From contig SLQK01000334.1 in NCBI GenBank assembly GCA_007131525.1, positions 1-15,654 of the forward strand: a DNA stretch of 15,654 bases. The letters run 5' to 3'. A model generated the notes under the pieces. That model had not been told where the DNA came from. It was given only the letters and a program-made list of their open reading frames with translations, and searched no databases. Positions 1 through 6,553 of the stretch are shown here, piece after piece. The position numbers were made by a program, and so were the translations under genes. The stretch comes from Nitriliruptoraceae bacterium. GTDB lineage: Bacteria > Actinomycetota > Nitriliruptoria > Nitriliruptorales > Nitriliruptoraceae. Position 1 is the stretch's first letter. Each line of letters begins with the position of its first letter.

Positions 1-195
1 CCAGGTTCCGTCATGCTGCCCGCCCTCGCCCACCGGCTCCCGATCCCGCACCTGTTCATGGCGGTGTCGATCGTCGCCTGCCTGGCCATGGTCGCAGCGA
101 TGCTCGGTTCGCCGGCCGACGTGGCCACGGACGTGCCCTTCATGGGCGCGGTTGGCGTTGAGGGTGACCGTGTCATGGATGCGCAGGGGCGCTGA
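1..195 (+). CDS. C-terminal part of a small or truncated membrane protein, unidentified
   Basis: The reading frame is open from the left edge of the window and ends at TGA 193-195. The first ATG inside it is at 13, so the gene may begin there (60 residues) or upstream of the window. One clear hydrophobic stretch, LFMAVSIVACLAMVAAML, follows a basic and proline-rich segment, which suggests a single membrane span or the last span of a larger transporter. The tail after it is short and non-descript. Third codon positions are strongly G/C in the first two thirds, which supports real coding. No ribosome site can be judged because the sequence starts too close. I do not recognise the family. It faces the minus-strand ORF at 265-486, with a hairpin between the two stops. 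Confidence 0.4.
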   Translation, partial: PGSVMLPALAHRLPIPHLFMAVSIVACLAMVAAMLGSPADVATDVPFMGAVGVEGDRVMDAQGR

Positions 196-203
196 CCGAC
201 GGA

Positions 204-229
204 CCGACGCCCCGGGCCACCGGCGTCGG
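204..229. terminator. Hairpin between two convergent ORFs
   Basis: CCGACGCC (204-211) pairs perfectly with GGCGTCGG (222-229), giving an 8-bp GC-rich stem with a 10-nt loop. It lies between the plus-strand stop at 195 and the minus-strand stop at 265, so it could end transcription from both sides. There is no T-tract on either flank, as is common in high-GC actinobacteria. That makes the call structural only. Confidence 0.45.
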
Positions 230-264
230 CGGACGCAGCGCGCTCGACCGTGCGTTCCTGCTGG

Positions 265-486
265 TTACGGCGAGGCCACGCTGTCGCCGAGCGGCGCCCC
301 GTCGTGCCCTTGGTCCGGGCCTGCTCCGGTCTCCACGGCGTTCCACGCGAGCAGGATGATCGCCAGCCACAGGCAGAACCACACGATCAGGATGCGGCGG
401 AGTCGCTGTCCTTGGTCGCCGTGCTGTGGGGCCCGCGACGTGGACCGTGCAGCGCGTGTCGCGGGACGTCGGCTGAACCTGAACAT
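265..486 (-). CDS. Small single-pass membrane protein, unidentified
   Basis: This ORF encodes about 73 residues from the ATG at 486. A basic N-terminal segment of about 30 residues (rich in Arg) precedes one strong hydrophobic helix containing ILIVWFCLWLAIILLAW, then a short acidic/polar tail of about 20 residues. The positive-inside rule predicts the N-terminus in the cytoplasm. The family is not recognised; it resembles the many short single-pass membrane proteins of actinobacteria. Start choice is uncertain. An in-frame ATG at 522 adds 12 residues and directly abuts the palindrome at 523-537, and neither start has a textbook ribosome site. It is divergent from the ATPase gene at 622. Confidence 0.5.
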   Translation of the reverse strand: MFRFSRRPATRAARSTSRAPQHGDQGQRLRRILIVWFCLWLAIILLAWNAVETGAGPDQGHDGAPLGDSVASP

Positions 487-522
487 GCGTAGCAGGGAAG
501 CCACGCTGATCGCCGATGGCAT

Positions 523-537
523 CACCCTCGGAGGGTG
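523..537. promoter_or_regulatory. Perfect 15-bp palindrome in a divergent intergenic region, candidate operator
   Basis: CACCCTC, a central G, then GAGGGTG form an exact inverted repeat with 7-bp arms. It lies between the divergent minus-strand membrane ORF (start 486 or 522) and the ATPase gene (start 622). A symmetric site there could bind a dimeric regulator. With a one-base centre it cannot form a normal RNA hairpin with full arms. No regulator is assigned. Confidence 0.35.
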
Positions 538-607
538 AGACTCGGCCACACCTCCTCCCGCCCCGGCAGCAGCCCCGACCGCGCCGGCCCGGTCGATCGT
601 TCCTCGT

Positions 608-613
608 TATGCT
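608..613 (+). promoter_or_regulatory. Candidate -10 element of a leaderless or near-leaderless promoter
   Basis: TATGCT fits the actinobacterial -10 pattern TANNNT. It ends 8 nt before the ATG at 622, so transcription would begin at or within about two bases of the start codon. This matches the absence of any purine-rich ribosome site upstream of 622. No convincing -35 box is visible at 16-18 bp. Confidence 0.35.
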
Positions 614-621
614 GGGTCGTG

Positions 622-2757
622 ATGAGCTCACCCCGCCACGAGCCGGCGACGATCGGGCAGGTTCTGGGTGCGCAGCGCCGCCGCCGGTTCGTGGGGCGCC
701 GGGCGGAGCTCGAACTGTTCCGCACGGCCGTTGCTGCCGCCACGCCCGAGCCCGCGGTGATCCACCTCCACGGCCCGGGCGGCATCGGCAAGACCAGCGT
801 GCTGGAGACCTTCGCCGGCATCGCGGGTGCGACCGGCGCGTCGGTGGTGCGGATCGACGCGCGGGAGCTCGTGGCATCACCGACGGCGGTCCTCGACGCG
901 CTGCGTCGCGACCTCGAGGTCACCGACGACGGCGCGATCGCGGCCCCGGACGCCCGGCTGGTGCTGCTCATCGACACCTACGACAGGCTCGCCCCGGTCG
1001 ACGACTGGGTGCGCGAGCAGCTCGTCCCGCGCCTGCCGAGCGATGCGGTGACGGTGCTGGCTGGCCGGAGCCCGCCGGGACCGGGTTGGCGTGCGGACCC
1101 TGCCTGGCGTGACCTCCTGCGGGTGGTGTCGCTGCGCAACCTCGGCCCGGATGACTGCCGTGACTACCTCGCGACGTGTGGTGTCGACCCGCAGCTGCAC
1201 GGACGGGTCATCGCGCTCACCCACGGTCATCCCCTCGGGCTGTCGCTGTGCACCGACGTGCTGGTGCGCGGTGGCGAGCTCGATCAGGACGGCCTGCACC
1301 CGGACCTGGTCGCCGACCTGGTCCGTGGCTTCGTCGACGTCGTTCCCGACCGCGACCAGCGGGTGGTGCTGGCCGCCTGCGCCCAGGCTCGGGTCACCAC
1401 CGAAGCGCTCGTGCGTGCGGTCCTGGCGCCCAACGATCGCGCGACGGTCGACGCCGACGCCGCCAGCGCTGCCGACGTCGACGCACAGGACCGGTTCTCC
1501 TGGCTCCACGACCTGTCCTTCGTCGAGGTCGGCCCCGACGGGGTGTTCCCCCACGAGCTCGCCAGGGATGTGCTGGACGCGGACCTGCGGTGGCGCGACG
1601 CCGCGGAGTACACCCGCATCTTCCGGCGTGTGGCCGACCACATCCGCGCCCGGGTCCGGGCCGCTCAGGGGCGGGACCAGCAGCGCGCCATCTCGGACCT
1701 GAAGTTCCTGTTCCGCAACATCCCCGGGGTCCTCTCGCCGGTCGACTGGGAGGCGTGGGGGCAGCACCATCCTGAGCCGGCGACCCCGGACGATCGGGAG
1801 GCCGCCCTCGAGTTGATCGGGACGGCCGAAGGTGAGGAGTCCGCACGGATCGCGGCGCGCTGGTGGGCGGCGCAGCCGGACGGGTTCGCCGTCCTGCGAG
1901 GTGACGACGACCGCGTCCGGGGTGTGGTCGGTCTCGTCGACCTGACGGCGGCCGATGCGGAGGTCCGCGACGCCGATCCGGGAGCGGCCGCGGTCTGGCG
2001 GCACGCCCACGCTGAGCGGCCCCCACGGGTGGGCGAGGTGGTGACCCAGGCCCGCTTCGTCGTCGACCGCGAGGCCTACCAGGGACCCTCACCGACGCTG
2101 AACGCCGTGCCGATCGTGACCCTCCAGCGGCAGTTGGCGACCCCGAACCTGGCGTGGGACTACCTCACGATGCACGAGCCCGACGCGTGGGACGAGTTCT
2201 TCGCCCTGGCTGACTTCGACCGGGTGCCGGAGGCCGACTTCGAGGTCGGCGGACGCCGCTACGGGGTGTTCGCCCACGACTTCCGGGTCCGTCCTGCCGA
2301 GGACCTCATCCAGCTGTGGGTCGAGCGGTCGCTCGCCCAGGACCCGAGCCTGCAGCTCACGTCCGATCCGGCACCTGAGGTGCTGTCGCACGCGGACTTC
2401 ACCGACGCGGTCCGTCAGGCCCTGCGGGACCTCCACCGCCCCGACCTGCTGGCACGCAACCCGCTGCTCGGCACTCGTCTGCTGCAGCAGGCGGCTGGGG
2501 AGGACCCCGTTGACGCAACCGACCTCGAGCGCCTGGTGACCGGCGCGATCGACGCCCTGCGCCAGCACCCACGGGACGACAAGCTGCTGCGCGCCGTGGA
2601 CGCGACCTACCTCGCGCCGGCCCCGACCCAGGAGGCGGCCGCCGCCCGGCTCGGGTTGCCCTTCAGCACCTACCGCCGCCATCTCACGCAGGGCACCGAG
2701 CGGATCGTCACGTGGCTGTGGGAGCGGGAGGTGTACGGCTCGGCCGACCCGCGGTGA
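622..2757 (+). CDS. STAND-type P-loop ATPase with GNAT-like middle region and C-terminal HTH, probable regulator
   Basis: The product is 711 residues from the ATG at 622. A GTG at 535 would add 29 residues of non-coding character, so I prefer 622. Residues 19-30 (RRRRFVGRRAEL) are the usual lead-in to a STAND ATPase. Walker A is GPGGIGKT at 51-58, Walker B is LVLLIDTYD at 113-121, and GHPLGLSL at 202-209 fits the GLPL-type motif. Residues about 395-575 look like a GNAT-type fold (GVVGLVDL; AWDYLTMH); this part is inferred. The last 45 residues, with TQEAAAARLGLPFSTYRRHL at 669-688, look like a sigma-region-4-like helix-turn-helix. Such ATPases usually act as signal-responsive cytoplasmic regulators. 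The ligand and targets are unknown. No TPR or WD repeats are evident, unlike many STAND proteins. The gene ends inside the first copy of a tandem repeat. Confidence 0.8.
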   Translation: MSSPRHEPATIGQVLGAQRRRRFVGRRAELELFRTAVAAATPEPAVIHLHGPGGIGKTSVLETFAGIAGATGASVVRIDARELVASPTAVLDALRRDLEVTDDGAIAAPDARLVLLIDTYDRLAPVDDWVREQLVPRLPSDAVTVLAGRSPPGPGWRADPAWRDLLRVVSLRNLGPDDCRDYLATCGVDPQLHGRVIALTHGHPLGLSLCTDVLVRGGELDQDGLHPDLVADLVRGFVDVVPDRDQRVVLAACAQARVTTEALVRAVLAPNDRATVDADAASAADVDAQDRFSWLHDLSFVEVGPDGVFPHELARDVLDADLRWRDAAEYTRIFRRVADHIRARVRAAQGRDQQRAISDLKFLFRNIPGVLSPVDWEAWGQHHPEPATPDDREAALELIGTAEGEESARIAARWWAAQPDGFAVLRGDDDRVRGVVGLVDLTAADAEVRDADPGAAAVWRHAHAERPPRVGEVVTQARFVVDREAYQGPSPTLNAVPIVTLQRQLATPNLAWDYLTMHEPDAWDEFFALADFDRVPEADFEVGGRRYGVFAHDFRVRPAEDLIQLWVERSLAQDPSLQLTSDPAPEVLSHADFTDAVRQALRDLHRPDLLARNPLLGTRLLQQAAGEDPVDATDLERLVTGAIDALRQHPRDDKLLRAVDATYLAPAPTQEAAAARLGLPFSTYRRHLTQGTERIVTWLWEREVYGSADPR

Positions 2758-2863
2758 CCAGCGGCGGCCTGGAGTGAGCAGCGGCCGACCCGCGGTGACA
2801 AGCGGCGGCCTGGAGTGAGCAGCGGCCGACCCGCGGTGAGCAGTTGTGAGCAGGATCGAGCAG
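2741..2863. repeat. 41-bp tandem repeat (2.4 copies) with phased GTGANCAG words
   Basis: Copies start at 2741, 2782 and 2823. The first two are full 41-bp units differing at one base (position 19, C versus A), and the third matches over its first 17 bp. Each unit is built of a 21-bp and a 20-bp half, both ending in GTGANCAG. That word or a close variant begins at 2754, 2774, 2795, 2815, 2836, 2846 and 2856 (the last as TCGAGCAG), so steps are 20, 21, 20, 21, 10 and 10. The first copy contains the last five sense codons and the stop of the ATPase gene, so the array probably grew by duplicating the end of that gene. It lies upstream of the monooxygenase gene and could affect its transcription or simply be replication slippage. 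Confidence 0.85.
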
Positions 2864-2927
2864 GCAACGGTCTGGACCCCGGGTAGCGCCGCCGCCCATC
2901 CTCGTGCACGACGACGAGGAGGCAGGG

Positions 2928-4376
2928 ATGGACCGATCGGGAACGGGCCGAGCGCTGGTCATGGGCGGCGGGATCGCGGGGCTGCTCGCGGCCCGCGTGC
3001 TGGCGGAGCACCACCTCGATGTCCTGGTGCTCGACCGGGACGAGCTCACCACCCAGGACGATCACGGGACCCGCCGAGGGGTCCCGCAGGGCCGCCACGT
3101 GCACGCGCTGCTGCCGCGCGGACGTCAGATCCTTGAGGAGCTGTTCCCCGGCCTCACCGCCCAGCTGGTCGACCGGGGTTCGCCCCACGGCGACCTCCTC
3201 GCGGACGCCCGGCTGCAGCTGAGCGGCCACCGGTTCGCCCGGGCCGACGCCCGGCTGCCCACGGTCAGCGTCAGCCGGCCGACCCTCGAGGCGGTCGTCC
3301 GCGCCCGCGTGCGCGAGCTTCCCAACGTGACCTTCTCCCCGGCCTGCGACGTCCTCGGGCTGACCACCACACCTGACCGACGACGTGTCACCGGCGTGCG
3401 CGTGCTCCGACGTGCCGACAGCAGCGCCGAGGAGGTGCAGGCAGGTGCGGTGGTCGTCGACGCGATGGGCCGGGCTTCACGGACGCCGAGGTGGCTCGAG
3501 GACCTCGGGTACGACCCACCGCCCGCAGACGAGCTCGCCGGTGACGTCGGCTACGCCACCCGCCACTACCGACTGGCGCCCGACGTGCTCGGGGGTGACT
3601 GGGGCAGCCTCCAGGGTCCGACGCCGAGCTGCCCGCGCGGCGGCGCCCTGGCACGCATCGACGGTGACCGCTGGATCGTGACGCTGTTCGGGCTGCTGGG
3701 CGACCATCCGCCGCTCGACCACGAGGGGTTCCTCGCCTTCGCCGACTCGCTGACCTTCCCGGACCTCGGGCGGGCGATCCGGACCGGTCCACCCCTCGAC
3801 GAGCCTGTCCGGATGCGCTTCCCCGCGAGCGTGCGACGCCGCTACGAGCGGCTGCGCCGGTTCCCCCACGGACTGCTGCCGCTCGGGGACGGGGTGTGCA
3901 GCCTGAACCCGATCTACGGCCAGGGCATGACCGTCGCGGCGCTCCAGGCGCTCGCGCTACGTGAGCATCTCGGACGGGCGCCCGCACCCGACCCTCACCG
4001 CTGGCTCCGCCGTGTGGCACGCGTCGTCGACCCGGCCTGGGACATGGTGGTCGGCGGCGATCTGGCGTTACCCGGCGTCGAGGGTCCTCGGACCCCGAAG
4101 GTCCGGCTGCTGGGCGCCTACATCAGCCGGCTCCACGCCGCCGCCGAGGTGGATCCGGAGCTGGCCGTCGCCTTCGCGCGGGTCATGGCGCTGGTCGATC
4201 CCCCGGCCACGCTGCTGCAGCCGCAGCGCGTGCTGCGGGTGCTGGCTCGCGGTCGACCGGCACGTGGCCACGTCGGGACGCAGCCGCCGGGCCGCGATGA
4301 GCAGCCGTCTGCTGGCGCCCGAGCAGCAACGACCCACCGAAGCTGGACCGAGACATCCGAGGAGGTCCGACGATGA
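2928..4376 (+). CDS. FAD-dependent monooxygenase (PHBH-like/geranylgeranyl-reductase-like family)
   Basis: The product is 482 residues, a cytoplasmic flavoprotein expected to hydroxylate or otherwise oxidise a small organic substrate using NAD(P)H and oxygen. The N-terminal Rossmann motif GGGIAG is at 13-18 and ends in the acidic LVLDRD at 33-38. VVDAMGRASRTPRWL at 176-190 is the DG-type motif. LPLGDGVCSLNPIYGQGM at 317-334 is the GD motif contacting the FAD ribityl chain. No tryptophan-halogenase WxWxIP motif is seen. The start at ATG 2928 is fixed by AGGAGG at 2917-2922, 5 nt upstream; a GTG at 2904 lies upstream of that site. The last 35 or so residues are low-complexity and unlike the family core. 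The stop overlaps the next small gene by ATGA, so the two are probably co-translated. Substrate is unknown. Confidence 0.85.
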   Translation: MDRSGTGRALVMGGGIAGLLAARVLAEHHLDVLVLDRDELTTQDDHGTRRGVPQGRHVHALLPRGRQILEELFPGLTAQLVDRGSPHGDLLADARLQLSGHRFARADARLPTVSVSRPTLEAVVRARVRELPNVTFSPACDVLGLTTTPDRRRVTGVRVLRRADSSAEEVQAGAVVVDAMGRASRTPRWLEDLGYDPPPADELAGDVGYATRHYRLAPDVLGGDWGSLQGPTPSCPRGGALARIDGDRWIVTLFGLLGDHPPLDHEGFLAFADSLTFPDLGRAIRTGPPLDEPVRMRFPASVRRRYERLRRFPHGLLPLGDGVCSLNPIYGQGMTVAALQALALREHLGRAPAPDPHRWLRRVARVVDPAWDMVVGGDLALPGVEGPRTPKVRLLGAYISRLHAAAEVDPELAVAFARVMALVDPPATLLQPQRVLRVLARGRPARGHVGTQPPGRDEQPSAGARAATTHRSWTETSEEVRR

Positions 4377-4468
4377 GGGATGTCCGCATGGTCATCGCCG
4401 CCCTGTTGCTACCTGCCTCGCTGCTCGCGTTCGCCGCCGTTGCGGTCTGGTTCCTGCTCGGAGCGTGA
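4373..4468 (+). CDS. 31-residue single-TM microprotein, translationally coupled to the monooxygenase
   Basis: ATG at 4373 overlaps the monooxygenase stop (ATGA, 4373-4376), and the ORF ends at TGA 4466-4468. A strong ribosome site, GAGGAGG at 4359-4365, is 7 nt upstream, better than that of most larger genes here. After MRDVR the remaining residues are almost all hydrophobic, with LLLPASLLAFAAVAVWFLL forming one membrane helix, so the N-terminus carries the positive charges. It is 37 nt upstream of the alpha/beta hydrolase. It could anchor one of its neighbours at the membrane or be an independent small membrane protein. The family is not recognised. The combination of ATGA overlap, ribosome site and coherent hydrophobic content makes a chance ORF unlikely. 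Confidence 0.65.
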   Translation: MRDVRMVIAALLLPASLLAFAAVAVWFLLGA

Positions 4469-4505
4469 CCAGTCACGGACACGACAACGGACCGGAGCTC
4501 GCAGG

Positions 4506-5411
4506 ATGCGTATCGAGGTGAACGACACCCGGCTCGGGTTCGACGTCGTGGGCTCGTCGCTGGAGCCGCTCGGCCCAGCGATGCGCCGACGGCCGACCGT
4601 GCTGGCGGTCCACGGCGGCCCGGCCGGCTACGACCACTCCTACCTCCGGCCGCACCTCGACCGGCTGTCGGCGTTCTCCCAGGTCGTCTACGTCGACCTC
4701 CCCGGCCACGGCCGCTCCGACCACCTCTCCGCCGACGAGTGGAGCCTGGAGCGGTGTGCCGATGACCTGCAGGCCTTCTGCGACCGCCTCGGGATCGTGG
4801 CCCCACTGCTGTTCGGGCACTCCATGGGTGGCTTCGTGGCCCTCCTCCACGCGCTACGCCATCCAGGTGCCGCGGGAGGCCTGCTGCTCCAGGCCACGGC
4901 CGCCCGCCACGACACGGGCCGGGTTGCCGCCCAGTTCCGGGAGCGGTTCGGCGACGAGTTCGCGGCGATCGCGGGCCGGGTCTTCCGGGGCGGGTCGGTC
5001 ACAGCGGCCGAGCGGCGACGGGTCCTCGACGCCTTCGGGCCGCAGCGGCCCGATGATGACGCCTACGCCCGCATCGTCCCCAACCGCGACCTGGAGGCAG
5101 CGACACCGCAGGTGGCGCGCTTCGACGTGGTGGAGCACCTCCACCGCATCGACGTCCCGGTTCTGGTCAGCGTCGGGGAGCTCGACCCGGTGACCCCCAT
5201 CGCCGCGGCGCGGGAGATCGCCGCGGGGGTGGGGTCATCCCGCTGCCACCTCGAGATCCTCGCCGGCGTGGGCCACTTCCCGTGGCTGGACGACCCCGAG
5301 CGGTACTGGCCCCACGTGGACCGCTTCGTCGCCGCCTACGCGGAAGCGATGCCGGTCAGCGCAGGACGGCCCGCGCCGGTCGCTGGACCGACGCGAAGTC
5401 GGCCAGGGTGA
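4506..5411 (+). CDS. Alpha/beta hydrolase, proline-iminopeptidase-like
   Basis: The product is 301 residues and looks cytoplasmic. The oxyanion-hole motif HGGP is at 36-39. The nucleophile elbow GHSMGG at 104-109 gives Ser106, GELDPVTP at 224-231 gives Asp227, and GVGHFPW at 254-260 gives His257, so the catalytic triad is complete. HGGP plus GHSMGG is typical of the prolyl aminopeptidase/tropinesterase-like branch (S33), which cleaves N-terminal proline, amides or esters. The true substrate cannot be read from sequence. The ATG at 4506 is chosen because the GGAGC at 4494-4498 sits 7 nt upstream and the homologous fold begins right after it; longer in-frame starts run through non-coding-looking sequence. 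It follows the monooxygenase and microprotein on the same strand, probably as one operon. Its last 56 bp overlap the convergent regulator gene. Confidence 0.85.
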   Translation: MRIEVNDTRLGFDVVGSSLEPLGPAMRRRPTVLAVHGGPAGYDHSYLRPHLDRLSAFSQVVYVDLPGHGRSDHLSADEWSLERCADDLQAFCDRLGIVAPLLFGHSMGGFVALLHALRHPGAAGGLLLQATAARHDTGRVAAQFRERFGDEFAAIAGRVFRGGSVTAAERRRVLDAFGPQRPDDDAYARIVPNRDLEAATPQVARFDVVEHLHRIDVPVLVSVGELDPVTPIAAAREIAAGVGSSRCHLEILAGVGHFPWLDDPERYWPHVDRFVAAYAEAMPVSAGRPAPVAGPTRSRPG

Positions 5412-5931
5412 GCCAGGTGGGCAACGTCCGGTGCAGGCCGGCAGGTCCCTCGACCCGCAGCTGTGCCAGGTCGACGGCGCGATGCCACGGGAGCTCCCCG
5501 AGCCAGACCCGTCTCAGCGTCCCGAGCGAGGAGATGATGCGTGCCATCACCTCGTACCTGGGGTCATCGTCACACCGGTCCACCTCCTGGTCGTCGACGA
5601 CGACCCAGCAGTCGCGGGCGCGAGGCGTCGCGTCGTGCAGGTGGAATGCCAGCGCGGCCCGGCCCACTGGCATCGCTCCGAGGTCGTAGTTGCGGTGCAG
5701 ATCCCACAGCAGCAGGCGGAGGTCGAGGTGGTGGTCGCCGAGCTCCGGTACCCAGCGCGTGCCCCCGACACCCACGGCTTCGATGACGTGTTGGAGCTCG
5801 CGACCCGCCAGCGTCGTCCACCGTCCGGCGAAGAGCTCCATCGCGCGCGCCACGGAGCAGAACTGGCCGTAGCTGCCCATCGCCACGTCGTGCGTCGACG
5901 GCGTCCGGGGCCGACCGACCGTACGCGTCAC
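5356..5931 (-). pseudogene. HxlR-family regulator lacking its winged-helix core (in-frame internal deletion)
   Basis: The frame is intact for 191 residues from a GTG at 5931; an ATG at 5880 gives 174. Residues 18-39 (MGSYGQFCSVARAMELFAGRWT) are the characteristic N-terminal helix of HxlR regulators. From residue 43 the sequence jumps to AGRELQHVIEAVGVGGTRW, which in intact relatives is the last helix after the wing, and then continues into a normal C-terminal domain (ELGDHHLDLRLLLWDL and onward). About 50-55 residues that normally hold the recognition helix and beta-wing are missing. The two edges share a short LxxREL-like similarity, which suggests recombination between them. The product should not bind DNA as a normal HxlR protein. 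It may be a pseudogene, or a surviving C-terminal ligand/dimer domain. It is divergent from the FAD remnant at 6130. Confidence 0.7.
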
Positions 5932-6040
5932 TGCACAGGGTTCCCAGCGAGGATCTCCACCCGCACGACAGAGGCTGTGCCGGCCCGGTCACCCGGGGCG
6001 GCGCCTGCTGGGCCTGAGCCCCTGGCGGCAGCACCGATAC

Positions 6041-6095
6041 GGAGGTCCCGATGAGCCTTGCGGCACCGACGGTCAGCTGGGCACCTCGGAGCTGA
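6041..6095 (+). other. Orphan ribosome site plus 14-codon ORF, possible 5' relic of a gene
   Basis: GGAGGT at 6041-6046 stands 4 nt before ATG 6051, an excellent initiation signal. The ORF reads MSLAAPTVSWAPRS and stops at TGA 6093-6095. It could be the start of a gene whose body was lost or shifted in frame, or a short leader peptide for the FAD-like ORF at 6130. Given the decayed surroundings I favour a relic. Confidence 0.35.
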
Positions 6096-6129
6096 CCCCC
6101 GTGCACGCCCTGACCTCGGGGTGCCGTCT

Positions 6130-6462
6130 GTGAGCGGCCGGCCTACCGCAGGCACCCGTGCCGTGGTGATCGGCCCCAGCATCGCCGGCCTGGTCATCGC
6201 ACGCGCCCTGGCCAGCCACGACGACGAGGTGGTGGAGGATGGACGAGGTCCGGTCGACGTGCACTACCCCGTGGCGGTGTGGTCATGCGGGTCGAGGGCA
6301 GCCGGTCACCTGACGCAGCTGGCGGGCTCCGCGGCGGCCCTGCCGATCGGGGATGTCGTTCGGGTCATCCGTGACAGCGAGCCCGGCGCGCGGGCGACCA
6401 GCGACCGGTTCCCCGCCATCAGACCGGTCGTCGACGGTGCCTGGACGCTTGCGGCCGGCTGA
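6130..6462 (+). pseudogene. Remnant of an FAD-dependent monooxygenase (N-terminal FAD-binding piece only)
   Basis: From GTG 6130 the first 35 residues include RAVVIGPSIAGLVIARALAS, an evident Rossmann beta-alpha-beta start like that of the monooxygenase at 2928-4376. The second glycine of the usual GGSIAG is replaced by proline. After DDEVV the expected VVERD (FAD ribose acidic residue) is absent. The remaining 75 or so residues match nothing I recognise and lack the DG and GD motifs. The frame stays open to TGA 6460-6462, giving 110 residues against the usual 400-500. It sits next to the deleted HxlR regulator, consistent with decay of a regulator-target pair. The stretch 6463-6549 after it holds no gene that I can support. 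Confidence 0.5.
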
Positions 6463-6528
6463 TCCCTCGCCGCTGCTGCGCCCCAGCACGCTTCCACGCG
6501 CCGCCCGGGGCAGCCTGCGTTCATCGAG

Positions 6529-6553
6529 GTGAGGGGCACGCCCCACGGCTCAC
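6529..6553. terminator. Hairpin at the 3' end of the minus-strand operon
   Basis: GTGAG (6529-6533) pairs with CTCAC (6549-6553), and GGG/CCC just inside extends the stem around a short CACG loop with a 4-nt bulge. It overlaps the stop codon of the last methyltransferase gene. It may end transcription of the minus-strand operon. There is no T-tract, and the bulge makes the call tentative. Confidence 0.3.

Noticed and set aside
877..2010. 377-residue minus-strand open frame inside the ATPase gene
   Set aside because: The plus-strand frame has Walker A and B motifs and normal codon bias. This one is a shadow with no motif.
2741..2863. CRISPR array
   Set aside because: Units are directly adjacent with no unique spacers, and the first copy is part of a coding sequence.
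2928..4376. Flavin-dependent tryptophan halogenase
   Set aside because: The GD-type FAD motifs are shared, but the WxWxIP motif diagnostic of the halogenases is not present.
5933..5980. Inverted pair GCACAG...CTGTGC upstream of the HxlR gene as an operator
   Set aside because: The arms are only six bases and 36 nt apart, and the regulator lacks its DNA-binding core, so there is no good support.
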